49,434 nt of DNA from NCBI GenBank assembly GCA_029866215.1, contig JARWZU010000084.1:1-49434 (forward strand), in the 5' to 3' direction. Shown here in pieces: positions 34,443 to 43,066 of the stretch (position 1 is the first letter of the stretch; each line of letters begins with the position of its first letter). A program made the position numbers and the translations under genes. The stretch is from Akkermansiaceae bacterium. GTDB taxonomy: Bacteria > Verrucomicrobiota > Verrucomicrobiia > Verrucomicrobiales > Akkermansiaceae. The notes beneath the pieces were generated by a model. It was not told the DNA's origin. It worked only from the letters and a program-made list of their open reading frames with translations, and searched no databases.

Positions 34443-36635
34443 ATGTCCAATTATCAATACGTCAACCACCTCTGGGACGATGCCAAGGCTGCGTCTCTCG
34501 ACCCCGTCGGCCGTTTGGCCTACCGCTCGAATATTCTCGGCAGCGATCAACGGATCACCAACACGGGTGGAGGGAACACCTCGTCGAAGGTAATGGAGAA
34601 AGATCCCCTCACTGGAAAGTCCACCGAAGTGCTCTGGGTGAAGGGCTCGGGCGGCGATCTGCGCACTAGCACTCGTGAGAATTTCTCATCGCTCTATCAG
34701 GATAAATTGATGGATCTCCAAGCGCTCTATGCAGCGCGAGAGGACAAAGGGCTGAAGGCGCCTGCGGAAGATGACATGGTGGGCATGTACACGCATGCTA
34801 CCTTCAATTTGAATCCACGTGCATCTTCGATTGACACGCCACTTCATAGTTTCATCCCCGCGAAGTTTGTGGATCACATGCACCCGAATGCGATCATTGC
34901 GCTAGCAGCGTCTGAGAACTGTGAGCAGCTCACCCAAGAGATTTTTGGTGGTGAGATGGCTTATGTGCCATGGATGCGACCCGGCTTCGAACTCGGACTT
35001 GCGATGCAGGAAATTGTTAGGAAAAATCCAAAGGTTAAGTCGATCATGATGGGCCAGCATGGCTTTATCTCGTGGGACGATGACGAGAAATCTTGCTACA
35101 CCTACACGTTAGATTGCATTGAGAAAGCTGCTGCGGCGATTGAGGCCAAGTATGCGGCAAAGGGTGGCGATGCGACCGCCTTCGGCGGTGCCAAGTATGC
35201 GACGTTGGAAGCCGACCAGCGCCGTGCCATTCTAGCAGAAATTTTGCCTTGGTTCCGTGGTCAGGTCTCGAAGAAGCGTCGTTTCATCGGCACCGTGCAA
35301 GACGATGAGAAGATTCTGCGCTTTGTGAATTCAAACGATGCCGCCCGCCTCGCAGAGTTGGGAACCAGCTGCCCAGATCACTTCCTCCGCACCAAGATCA
35401 AGCCGCTGTATGTTGATTGGAATCCGCAAACGGAGGATGCCGGAGCCCTTCAGGCCAAACTAGCAACCGGTCTTGAAGCATATCGTGAGGATTACGCAGA
35501 ATACTACGAAAGCTGCAAACACGCCAATTCCCCTGCAATGCGCGATGCCAACCCGACCGTGGTGCTTATTCCTGGGATTGGGATGATCGCATGGGGCAAA
35601 GATAAATCCGAGAGTCGGGTCACTGCGGAATTTTATAACTGTGCGGTTGAGGTGATGCGTGGTGCTGAAGCGATCGATCGCTACATCTCACTGCCACAGC
35701 AAGAGGCATTCGACATCGAATACTGGTTGTTAGAAGAGGCGAAGCTCCAGCGGATGCCTGCAGAAAAGGAACTCGCTCGTCAGGTGATCATCGTGATCGG
35801 TGCTGGATCCGGGATCGGCAAAGAAACTGCGCATCGACTCGTGAAAGATGGGGCGCATGTGGTTTGTGTGGACCTCAATGCGGAATCAGCAGCTGCAACC
35901 GCTGAGGAAATTACCGACAAGTATGGTCTTGGCATCGGTGTCGCAGGCACGGGCTTGTCGAATTGCGGATTGGCCATCGGGCTCGCAGCGAACATCACCG
36001 ATCGCGCATCAATCCGTCACATGCTTGATGATGTTGCGATCGCCTATGGCGGGTTTGATTCGATTTGCGTAACCGCTGGGATCTTCGTTGCCAGCGACAC
36101 CACTGGTCATATCCCGGACGATAAGTGGGCACTTACTTTTAACATCAATGTGATAGGCAGTTACCTCGTTGCTGACGAAGCTTTCAAGACGTGGAAAGTT
36201 CAAGGTCTTCGTGGGCAACTCGTTCTTACCACATCGGCCAACGCTGCGGTCGCGAAGAAAGGTTCGCTGGCTTATGATACTTCCAAGGCGGCAGCGAACC
36301 ACCTCGTGCGTGAACTTGCGATGGAGCTTTCGCCTCTGGTTCGAGTCAATGGGGTGGCTCCTGCAACAGTGGTGCAAGGATCCGGGTTGTTCCCGCGTGA
36401 CCGCGTGATCGGCTCACTTGCAAAGTACAACATCCCGTACACCGACGATGAGGCCACGGAGTCGCTCGTTTCCAAGCTTGCGCAGTTCTATGCGGATCGC
36501 ACGCTGACGAAGGCTCCGATCACTCCAGCAGATCAAGCAGAAGCCTATTTCATCCTTGTTTCGCAGCGGCTTAGTAAGACCACCGGTCAGATCGTTACGG
36601 TCGATGGCGGGCTTCATGAAGCATTCCTGCGCTAA
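34443..36635 (+). CDS. Bifunctional class II aldolase / short-chain dehydrogenase (RhaEW type)
   Basis: 730 residues from the ATG at 34443 (MSNYQYVNHLWDD); an ATG at 34344 would add a basic 33-residue lead that overlaps the operator palindrome. The N-terminal class II aldolase domain (about 20-430) has GGGNTSSK and the zinc-site HMHPNA (His145, His147), then GQHGFISW. The C-terminal short-chain dehydrogenase (about 445-730) has GAGSGIG near 452-458 and the YDTSK catalytic pair near Tyr611. Fusions of this type split rhamnulose-1-phosphate (or a related 6-deoxyketose phosphate) into dihydroxyacetone phosphate and lactaldehyde and oxidise the aldehyde. No rhamnose isomerase or rhamnulokinase gene is adjacent. 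It is divergent from the DeoR gene and followed by a hairpin. Confidence 0.9.
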   Translation: MSNYQYVNHLWDDAKAASLDPVGRLAYRSNILGSDQRITNTGGGNTSSKVMEKDPLTGKSTEVLWVKGSGGDLRTSTRENFSSLYQDKLMDLQALYAAREDKGLKAPAEDDMVGMYTHATFNLNPRASSIDTPLHSFIPAKFVDHMHPNAIIALAASENCEQLTQEIFGGEMAYVPWMRPGFELGLAMQEIVRKNPKVKSIMMGQHGFISWDDDEKSCYTYTLDCIEKAAAAIEAKYAAKGGDATAFGGAKYATLEADQRRAILAEILPWFRGQVSKKRRFIGTVQDDEKILRFVNSNDAARLAELGTSCPDHFLRTKIKPLYVDWNPQTEDAGALQAKLATGLEAYREDYAEYYESCKHANSPAMRDANPTVVLIPGIGMIAWGKDKSESRVTAEFYNCAVEVMRGAEAIDRYISLPQQEAFDIEYWLLEEAKLQRMPAEKELARQVIIVIGAGSGIGKETAHRLVKDGAHVVCVDLNAESAAATAEEITDKYGLGIGVAGTGLSNCGLAIGLAANITDRASIRHMLDDVAIAYGGFDSICVTAGIFVASDTTGHIPDDKWALTFNINVIGSYLVADEAFKTWKVQGLRGQLVLTTSANAAVAKKGSLAYDTSKAAANHLVRELAMELSPLVRVNGVAPATVVQGSGLFPRDRVIGSLAKYNIPYTDDEATESLVSKLAQFYADRTLTKAPITPADQAEAYFILVSQRLSKTTGQIVTVDGGLHEAFLR

Positions 36636-36676
36636 CAGGATCTTGATGGTTGACCTCAGTCTCTCCGACTTCTTTT

Positions 36677-36691
36677 TGCACTAGGAGTGCA
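36677..36691 (+). terminator. Hairpin after the RhaEW-type gene, overlapping the site-2 protease stop
   Basis: TGCACT (36677-36682) and AGTGCA (36686-36691) pair perfectly around the loop AGG. On the plus strand it is followed by the T-rich TCTTCTTCC, so it could end the RhaEW-type transcript. The stop codon of the convergent protease gene (36681-36683) lies within the hairpin. Confidence 0.5.
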
Positions 36692-37787
36692 TCTTCTTCC
36701 TAGTCAAATGGTTTTCGGAGAGTGCTGAGTTGATCAAGATGAGTTCGCCGATGTTTTCGAGGGTGAGCAGGCCAACCATTTTGCCATTTCCGGTGACCGG
36801 GAGGGTTGTGCATTGCAGGCTGCTCATGGATTCAAGCGTGCGGGTGAGGTCGTCAAATTGATCCACCGGGTTCCACTCGCCACTCATCACCTCGCCGATG
36901 GTCGACTCTTGTCTTCCATCATGAAGTGCTTGGACGAGCTCGTTTCGGCGGAGCAATCCAAACATTTGCTCATTGTTGCCGACGGGAAAGTCTTGTTGGG
37001 ATCCGGCGAGAAGTTCCTCCACAGCGGTCGCAAGGGTGTCCTGTGCGGAAAGGGTGCGGTACTTGGTGATCATTGCATCCCTAACCTTGAGACCTTCTAA
37101 TGTGGATTCGATCTTTACTTGGGAGGCTTCACTTTGAGCTCCGAGATAGACGAAGATGCCGATGAAAACCAAGAATGGATTGTTCAGAAATCCAACGATT
37201 CCAAATAGGATGGCCATTGCTTGACCCGTAGTCGCGGCGATACGAGTCGCCCTCGGCCGTCCGATGCGTGATGCGAGGGCGGCTCGAAGAATCCTGCCTC
37301 CATCCATGGGAAACGCGGGGAGCAGGTTGAAGGTTCCGATGAAGAGATTCACCCACATCAACCGTTCAAGAAAGCTGGTTCTCAGCCAGTCATTCTCCGC
37401 CAAGCGATGGATCCCACCGCTGACTGACAGTAGAATGAGGATCGCCACCGCGATTGCGGCATTCACTGCCGGCCCTGCAAGCGATACCCAGAATTCCTGA
37501 GCTGGATTTTGTGGGATACTTTCGAGCCGTGCCACACCGCCGATGGGGAGCAGGGTGATGTCACGGGTGTGAATTCCATAATGCAAGGCGGTGAAGGCGT
37601 GTCCAAACTCGTGGAGGACCACACACGCGAAGAGAGCAAGGATGAACCCAACTCCTGAGATGGCTTGAGATGCGGACTGGCCTGCATTGAGGTGACTCAT
37701 GAAAATCCAGAGGATCAGCAACGCGAAGGTCCAATGCAAATAGATGCCAATACCCTTGACGCTTCCAAGTTTGAGAGACCACTTCAT
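36681..37787 (-). CDS. Site-2 protease family membrane metalloprotease (M50) with CBS domains
   Basis: 368 residues. About five or six hydrophobic segments lie in the first 220 residues. The zinc motif HEFGH has His59, Glu60 and His63, and the third ligand is Asp162 in LLPAFPMDGGR, both typical of the rip/SpoIVFB-like branch. The C-terminal third (about 235-355) is a CBS-domain pair (VRDAMITKYRTLSAQDTL, then IGEVMSGEWNPV), which in this branch may bind nucleotides and control protease activity. It cleaves membrane-bound substrates such as anti-sigma factors; the target is not visible here. It is convergent with the RhaEW-type gene. Confidence 0.92.
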   Translation of the reverse strand: MKWSLKLGSVKGIGIYLHWTFALLILWIFMSHLNAGQSASQAISGVGFILALFACVVLHEFGHAFTALHYGIHTRDITLLPIGGVARLESIPQNPAQEFWVSLAGPAVNAAIAVAILILLSVSGGIHRLAENDWLRTSFLERLMWVNLFIGTFNLLPAFPMDGGRILRAALASRIGRPRATRIAATTGQAMAILFGIVGFLNNPFLVFIGIFVYLGAQSEASQVKIESTLEGLKVRDAMITKYRTLSAQDTLATAVEELLAGSQQDFPVGNNEQMFGLLRRNELVQALHDGRQESTIGEVMSGEWNPVDQFDDLTRTLESMSSLQCTTLPVTGNGKMVGLLTLENIGELILINSALSENHLTRKKMHS

Positions 37788-37921
37788 TTTTCAAGATACA
37801 CGCAGTTGATGATTGTTTCACTTTAAAGTTGCGTGATCGGAGATTTTTCATGAGTTGATCGAAATGAACTGATTAGATTTCGCTGCCTTGCAAAGCTGGA
37901 ATATTTTGACAAGTTTGAGGC

Positions 37922-38377
37922 ATGGAAAGTTATGATGTTTTGAAGCGGGCCCTACGCAAAACCACCCCAAAAGCCGTGGCGGCCGATCTTGGGGTGTCAC
38001 TTTCGCTCGTTTACAAATGGGCCGAAAAGCCAATTGATGGTGGATCTGGCGGGTACAATCCGCTCGATCGTCTGCTGCAGATCATCGATCTGAGTGGTGA
38101 CACGGGGATTGTGGAATGGCTTTGTCACAGGCAGGGCGGGCATTTTGTCAAAGACCCAGAGGTGAGCGGCCGTAAGATCGATCACGTTCTAACCGCAACC
38201 CAAGAAATTATCGGGCAATTCTCGGGATTACTGAATCGGATTTCAATTGCTGCGGATGATCACTCCGTGACCGAGCAAGAAGCCGAGCAGATCCGCGAGT
38301 GCTGGGATGCACTGAAAAGTTATGCCGAAGGATTTGTGCGCAGTTGTGAAAGTGGCGACTACAAAGCGGGCAATTGA
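37922..38377 (+). CDS. Small putative DNA-binding protein, phage CII-regulator-like
   Basis: 151 residues. The N-terminal part (about 5-75) has a helix-turn-helix-like stretch, KAVAADLGVSLSLVYKWAE, followed by NPLDRLLQIIDLSGDTGIVEWLCHRQGGHF, which resembles the phage CII-type regulator fold; I could not confirm the match. The C-terminal half is helical with many charged residues. It stands alone between two minus-strand genes and has its own start; the 134-base gap upstream contains TTGACA only about 12 bases before the ATG, too close for a usual -35. No phage genes lie nearby, so this is probably a domesticated regulator. Confidence 0.6.
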   Translation: MESYDVLKRALRKTTPKAVAADLGVSLSLVYKWAEKPIDGGSGGYNPLDRLLQIIDLSGDTGIVEWLCHRQGGHFVKDPEVSGRKIDHVLTATQEIIGQFSGLLNRISIAADDHSVTEQEAEQIRECWDALKSYAEGFVRSCESGDYKAGN

Positions 38378-38411
38378 TGGTGCTAGGCCTTGGCTTTAGA
38401 GGTGCTATTGA

Positions 38412-39266
38412 TTAGGAAATGGCGATTTGCAATGCGCCTCGAATTCCAGCTTCTTGCCCAAGTGCAGGGGGCACAATGAATCCATCAGCCTCAGAAAACG
38501 TGAAATAGCCAGCGGAGATCTCGTTCAAGCATGTGGCGATCTTCGGGTGCAGGGACTTCGACTGAGAGACGCCGCCACCCACGATCACGCGGGATGGTGG
38601 AACAATTGCAACGAGGGCTAGGATTCCATGGGCAAGGTACCATGCCTCCGTGTCCCACGCGGGGTGGTCCGCTGGCAATTCATGAGCGGGCTTTCCCCAG
38701 CGTGCAGCGATCGCCGGTCCGCTCGCGAGACCTTCCAAGCAATCGTGGTGAAATGGACAGACTCCAGGAAAATCATCGCCTGGCATGCGTGGAATTTTGA
38801 AGTGGCCGAATTCTGGGTGAAGCGCGCCGTGGATCAGTCGTCCGCCAGAGAGAATACCAGCCCCAATCCCGGTGCCGATGGTGATGTAGACGACATCGTC
38901 CAATCCGGCCGCGGCTCCAGCCTTGGCCTCTGCAAGAGTGGCAGCGTTGACATCGGTATCTAACACCAATTCGCATGCCGGAAAGGCGGAGGAGAAAAGA
39001 TCTGTGATGGAAAACCCGGCCCATCCGACCTTGGGTGTCGCTAGAATTTTGCCGTAGGTCTCACGGTTTTTCACGATACCTGCGGGGCCGAATGTTGCGA
39101 TGCCGATCCGATCTGGCGTGCCTCTTTCGCGGATCCATTCGATGGCCAGCCCAAGTGTCTCGGTGGGTAGTGTGGTAGGGAAACGCCACTCCTCAAGAAC
39201 GGATCCGTTAGATGATCCGACCGCGACGACTGTTTTTGTTCCACCGAGTTCGATGCCTGCGATCAT
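38412..39266 (-). CDS. ROK-family sugar kinase, fructokinase (ScrK/GmuE)-like
   Basis: 284 residues. The ATP site is IELGGTKTVVAVG at the start. Another ROK signature is ITIGTGIGAGILSGGRLIHG. The zinc-binding block of fructokinase-type ROK proteins follows (HPEFGHFKIP, CPFHHDCLEGLASGPA), then VIVGGGVSQ. This group typically phosphorylates fructose or mannose. In the present operon it might phosphorylate a ketose or ketoacid made by the pathway; it is not a typical KdgK (PfkB-type) kinase, so a KDG-kinase role would be a guess. It is the last gene of the minus-strand run, nine bases after eda. Confidence 0.88.
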   Translation of the reverse strand: MIAGIELGGTKTVVAVGSSNGSVLEEWRFPTTLPTETLGLAIEWIRERGTPDRIGIATFGPAGIVKNRETYGKILATPKVGWAGFSITDLFSSAFPACELVLDTDVNAATLAEAKAGAAAGLDDVVYITIGTGIGAGILSGGRLIHGALHPEFGHFKIPRMPGDDFPGVCPFHHDCLEGLASGPAIAARWGKPAHELPADHPAWDTEAWYLAHGILALVAIVPPSRVIVGGGVSQSKSLHPKIATCLNEISAGYFTFSEADGFIVPPALGQEAGIRGALQIAIS

Positions 39267-39275
39267 GGTAGTGCC

Positions 39276-39908
39276 TTAGTGGGTTGCGCTGGCAGCATGG
39301 ATGGCCTCGCGGGTGATTCGGGTGATGTCGGCCCATTTGCCTTCGTTCACCAATCGCTTGTCGACCATCCATGATCCACCGATGGCGGCTACTACGGGCA
39401 ATTTGAGGTAGTCTGTTAGATTGCTAGAAGAGACTCCGCCAGTTGGGATAAACTTCACGCCCGTGTGTGCATAGGGGCCTGAGAGAGCTTTGAGCATGTT
39501 CACGCCACCAGCGACCTCGGCGGGGAAAAACTTGAGGAGTTTGCAATCGAGCGAGAGTGCGAGCTCGACCTCACTGGGTGTCATGACTCCGGGGGAAAAC
39601 TGTAGTCCAATTTCATGAGCCGCCGTGATAATCTGGGGATTGAGTCCGGGAGCGAGGCCGAAGACCGCACCGGCGTCCTTTGCTCTGCGAACTTGATCTT
39701 GATTCAGAAGGGTTCCAGCACCCAACAGGATTTCGGGAAATCGTTTGGAAATGCGTCGAATGGATTCCTCTGCCGCAGCGGTTCGAAAGGTGATTTCCAT
39801 GATATCAAGTCCGCCTGCAAGGAGGGCCTCAGCAAGGGGCTCGGCGGATTCTACATCGTCAAGAACGACAACGGGAACAATGCGTTTGGCGAGGATGCGA
39901 TCAATCAT
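39276..39908 (-). CDS. eda: KDPG/KHG aldolase
   Basis: 210 residues, class I aldolase of the Entner-Doudoroff and uronate pathways. It cleaves 2-keto-3-deoxy-6-phosphogluconate to pyruvate and glyceraldehyde-3-phosphate. The catalytic Glu38 (MEITFRTAAA), the Schiff-base Lys126 (LLKFFPAEVAGG), and the phosphate-site GAGTLL and PTGGV motifs are all present. Related enzymes act on the 6-phosphogalactonate epimer, and the sequence does not distinguish these with certainty. It sits 44 bases after the lactonase gene and 9 bases before the ROK kinase gene, within the sugar-acid operon. It is the expected last step when D-tagaturonate or D-fructuronate is degraded via KDG. Confidence 0.93.
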   Translation of the reverse strand: MIDRILAKRIVPVVVLDDVESAEPLAEALLAGGLDIMEITFRTAAAEESIRRISKRFPEILLGAGTLLNQDQVRRAKDAGAVFGLAPGLNPQIITAAHEIGLQFSPGVMTPSEVELALSLDCKLLKFFPAEVAGGVNMLKALSGPYAHTGVKFIPTGGVSSSNLTDYLKLPVVAAIGGSWMVDKRLVNEGKWADITRITREAIHAASATH

Positions 39909-39952
39909 GAGAGCGATTTAAGGGTCTATTTTGGCGGTGAGCGAATCGTCCG

Positions 39953-40780
39953 TTAGAGGTTGTAAATTCTTACGGCATTGTCGTGGAGGATTGCAGCGGA
40001 TTCATCGGCGGTGAGGCCCTCTACAAAACTGTGAACAGTCTGAGTCCACGATGGGTACGAGTCAATTCGAAGCAAGCAGACGGGCCAATCGGTCCCAAGC
40101 ATCAAGCGATCTGGGCCAAAAAGCTCGAGCGTTTCATCGAAATAAGCCCGTAGGGTGGCCGGGTCGATGATTGGATCGATCACTTCAGTCACCATGCCCG
40201 AGATCTTCACGCCAAGGATGTGCTCGCGTTTCGCCAGTTCGGCCATCCCAGTTTTCCAGGCGGGATCAACCTTGCCGTTGCGGATTTCGGGCTTCGCCAA
40301 GTGGTCAATTATGATGCCGAGATCAGGTTGGCGGTCGACGAGTTGGATCGCGACTTGGAGTTGGCGTTGGAAAATGAGCAAGTCGTAGCGCAGATCGAGA
40401 TCCGGAAGCAGAGCGAGTCCTCGGTGGAAATCCTCTCGCAGGAAATACGCGTCAGGTTCCTCTTGAAGGACATGTCGTACCCCTTTGAACTTTGGATAAG
40501 CCGCGAGGTGCGAAAGCAGGTGGGCCACGTTGGGATCGATAAGCGGGACCCAACCGACCACGCCCGCAATGATTTCTGACTGGTCGGCGAGTGAAAGCAG
40601 CCACTCCGATTCCTCTAACGTCTGGCGTGCTTGAATGACGATGGTGCCATCGACGCCTGCAGCTGAGGTGGCTTCATTCAGTTCATCTAATAACTGATTG
40701 CGCGCCAGTGGTGAGTTCGGCGGAATCCATGGATACTCCGCAGCCGAATATTTCCAGAGGTGGTGGTGCGAATCGATCAC
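39953..40780 (-). CDS. Amidohydrolase-superfamily sugar lactonase (COG3618, fucono/galactono-lactonase-like)
   Basis: 275 residues with a GTG start that overlaps the stop of the preceding gene (GTGA, 40777-40780), so translation is coupled. The metal-site motif DSHHHLW lies at the N-terminus; KFKGVRHVLQEEPD, IIDHLAKPEI and LMLGTDWPVC are the other COG3618 hallmarks. Known members hydrolyse L-fucono-, L-galactono- and L-rhamnono-lactones or 4-sulfomuconolactone. Here the aldo/keto reductase two genes upstream would supply a lactone, so hydrolysis of L-galactono-lactone (or L-fuconolactone) to the acid is the most economical reading; exact specificity is inference. Confidence 0.88.
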   Translation of the reverse strand: MIDSHHHLWKYSAAEYPWIPPNSPLARNQLLDELNEATSAAGVDGTIVIQARQTLEESEWLLSLADQSEIIAGVVGWVPLIDPNVAHLLSHLAAYPKFKGVRHVLQEEPDAYFLREDFHRGLALLPDLDLRYDLLIFQRQLQVAIQLVDRQPDLGIIIDHLAKPEIRNGKVDPAWKTGMAELAKREHILGVKISGMVTEVIDPIIDPATLRAYFDETLELFGPDRLMLGTDWPVCLLRIDSYPSWTQTVHSFVEGLTADESAAILHDNAVRIYNL

Positions 40781-42027
40781 AGGAAGAGAGGCTTCATGTG
40801 GCGCTCTAGCAGATTCACCGTCACATTTTTTGCAACGATCTCGGAGTTATCTCTGAGGGCTTGGATGTAGGTGTCGCCGAGTTGTGCGGCGATCTTGAAG
40901 CCGACGTGGAGCAGTTGGCGGAGGTCCGCGTTGTATCCAGGGTTCGATGGAATGTGTCGAAGCGCGTCGGTAAACTGTGTACTTGTCCAGCCGTCGACTT
41001 CAGCAGCGGTGGGGAGGTTCGAGTAGTGGATATCGATCACGGTGGCGTAGGGTTCGCTGAGTGCTTCCTTCTTTTCGAGGGCCTTTACATAAATAGTTTT
41101 TGCTAGAGCGAGACCCTCGCCGCCTGCTTCTGCTAGGCCTACGATTTCCTCGAGCCAATTGGTACCCGCCGTTTTGATGTGCAGTCCCGCACCCGTTCGT
41201 TGGATCGCCTTTTTGATGTAGGGGTAAATCGAAAACTTGTCTGAACCCGAGTGCACTGAAAGCTTCAGCGTGTCGGGCAATCCATAGGTCTTCACGGCGT
41301 GTGCGATGACTGCGAGATCTTCGTTGAACTCCTTTTCAAATTGGAGCGGGTCGCCGACGTAATCGACGCCTTTGTTGAAGCGGCCGGTGAATTTCGGTGC
41401 GATGGTTTGGATCGGGATCCCTTGATCGGCAATGGCTGCAAGAATGATGAGAAGCTCGGGTGGCGTTTGAGGGCTCTCGGTCTCATCCATCGAGACCTCA
41501 GTGACAAATTCATCCACGCCGCCTTTGGCAGCGACGACGTGCTGATAGATCGCAGCTGCCTTTTGGGTCGCTTTGAGAAATTGGTTCGCCGTCTTCTCTA
41601 CATCGGACTGAGTGATTTCAAACGGTTCGGCGATGCCCTCGATGGTGATGGTGCCGATCAACTCAGGGTGTTTTGCGATGAAGGCTGCAACATCTGCAGG
41701 TTCTGCGGCCTCGCCGATGTCGTCCGCAACGTCGAGGGTGAAAAAATCGCATGGGGCCACAAATCGATCAACGGTCGAGAGGTTGATGTGGTCGGCATCT
41801 AATAAATACTCACCGGTCCATCCGAGATCGGCTACGGCTTTGTCAGCGGCTGCACGGGTCTGTGATGGTTCTGAGCCGATAATGTTGTGTTCGCGATTCG
41901 ACTTGTTCCAGACAGGAGTGATGTCGATGCCGAGTTTCTTGGCTTCGATAAACGCGGCGAGTTGGGCATGGGCACCGTTGGCGAAGCGATCGCCGACGCC
42001 GAAGGTATATTTAGGACATCTTTTCAT
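40777..42027 (-). CDS. uxaE: Tagaturonate/fructuronate epimerase-like protein (UxaE family)
   Basis: 416 residues from ATG 42027 (MKRCPKYTFGVGDRF); a longer start at 42114 lies deep within the previous gene. Features recalled from the UxaE family (described for Thermotoga) are VGDRFANGAHAQL, DADHINLSTVDRF, APKFTGRFNKGVDYVGD and the diagnostic SVHSGSDKFSIYP. Family members epimerise D-tagaturonate to D-fructuronate, bypassing the tagaturonate reductase route. Identification is from memory of motifs and has not been searched. It overlaps the zinc dehydrogenase gene by 17 bases and the lactonase by 4, so it belongs to one operon. Adjacent enzymes that would make D-tagaturonate support the call. 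Confidence 0.8.
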   Translation of the reverse strand: MKRCPKYTFGVGDRFANGAHAQLAAFIEAKKLGIDITPVWNKSNREHNIIGSEPSQTRAAADKAVADLGWTGEYLLDADHINLSTVDRFVAPCDFFTLDVADDIGEAAEPADVAAFIAKHPELIGTITIEGIAEPFEITQSDVEKTANQFLKATQKAAAIYQHVVAAKGGVDEFVTEVSMDETESPQTPPELLIILAAIADQGIPIQTIAPKFTGRFNKGVDYVGDPLQFEKEFNEDLAVIAHAVKTYGLPDTLKLSVHSGSDKFSIYPYIKKAIQRTGAGLHIKTAGTNWLEEIVGLAEAGGEGLALAKTIYVKALEKKEALSEPYATVIDIHYSNLPTAAEVDGWTSTQFTDALRHIPSNPGYNADLRQLLHVGFKIAAQLGDTYIQALRDNSEIVAKNVTVNLLERHMKPLFL

Positions 42028-43066
42028 AATTTGATTCGTTGACTTCAATGATGGCTTTGATCGCGCCAAGTGCGGGATTGGTGAACTTTTCGAACTCGGA
42101 AGGGACATCGTCAAATGCGATGCGGTGCGTGATCCAAAGATCGGTATCGATTTTCCCTTCGCGAATCAACTGGATGATTTTTTCAAAATCGTCGGGCATG
42201 GCATTGCGAGAGGCGAGCAGCGTGATTTCCCTGCGGTGGAAGACTGCGGCGTGCGGGAAAGTGATATCGGCCGTGGTGATCCCGACGTACACTACGCGCC
42301 CGGTGAAGGCGGCGTATTCGAAGCAGGTGGACATCGAACGTGGATTTCCGGTGGCATCGATGACGACATTCGCGAGCTGTCCGGCCGTGATGGTTTCGAG
42401 TTCGGAGAGATGTGAACCGTCGGAGTTGAAGGCGATTGCGTGGTGGATGCCGAGGTGGGTCTGGCAGAAATCCAAGCGGCTTTGGACCATGTCCATCACG
42501 ATGGTTTTCACCTCCATGAGCTTGAGGAATTCGAGGCATGCGAGACCGATCGGACCGGCCCCGATAACGAGAACCGTTTCGCCGGGTTGTGGGTTTCCGC
42601 GTTGAACTGCGTGGTAGCCGATCGCGAGAGTTTCGACCAAGGCTAACTGATCGTACGTTAGGTCATTACCGACATGGAGTTTGCGAGCGGGGACTGCAAA
42701 AATTCCTTTGCGGAGTCCGCCGTTATTGTGGACGCCGACCACTTGCACGCCGGGGCAGCAGTTGGGTGAGCCGCTTCGTGAGGTGGTGGACTGTGGGTCA
42801 TTGACATAAGGCTCAAGCGAGCACTTATCGCCGGGTTTCACGTTCGTGACATCATCTGCTACGGCCACGACTTCAAGGCCGAGTTCGTGGCCGGGTGTGC
42901 GTGGGTAGGCAAAGAATGGAAATTTGCCAAGGTAGCAGGCGAGGTCGGTTCCGCAGATGCCCATGCGGTGGGTGCGTACCAGCGCCTCGCCGGGCTCAGG
43001 GTGGAGAGGCTCGTCGAGGTCGATGACTGTGATTTCCCTTGGTGATGTGAACTGAATCGCTTTCAT
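42011..43066 (-). CDS. Zinc-type alcohol dehydrogenase, probable L-galactonate/L-gulonate 5-dehydrogenase
   Basis: 351 residues. The start ATG (43066) shares a base with the preceding stop (TGATG), which indicates coupling. Catalytic zinc ligands are Cys38 (GICGTD) and His60-Glu61 (PGHELG). The structural zinc loop is reduced to PNCCPG followed by VQVVGVHNNGG, a pattern I associate with hexonate dehydrogenases such as those acting on L-galactonate or L-gulonate. The nucleotide site is VLVIGAGPIGLACLEF. In this operon, oxidation of L-galactonate to D-tagaturonate would connect the lactonase with the UxaE-like epimerase. L-gulonate to D-fructuronate is an alternative. The specificity cannot be proved from sequence. 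Confidence 0.85.
   Translation of the reverse strand: MKAIQFTSPREITVIDLDEPLHPEPGEALVRTHRMGICGTDLACYLGKFPFFAYPRTPGHELGLEVVAVADDVTNVKPGDKCSLEPYVNDPQSTTSRSGSPNCCPGVQVVGVHNNGGLRKGIFAVPARKLHVGNDLTYDQLALVETLAIGYHAVQRGNPQPGETVLVIGAGPIGLACLEFLKLMEVKTIVMDMVQSRLDFCQTHLGIHHAIAFNSDGSHLSELETITAGQLANVVIDATGNPRSMSTCFEYAAFTGRVVYVGITTADITFPHAAVFHRREITLLASRNAMPDDFEKIIQLIREGKIDTDLWITHRIAFDDVPSEFEKFTNPALGAIKAIIEVNESNYEKMS

Noticed and set aside
37905-37921. TTGACA before the CII-like gene as a -35 box
   Set aside because: It lies only about 12 bases before the start codon, leaving no room for a -10 element and leader.
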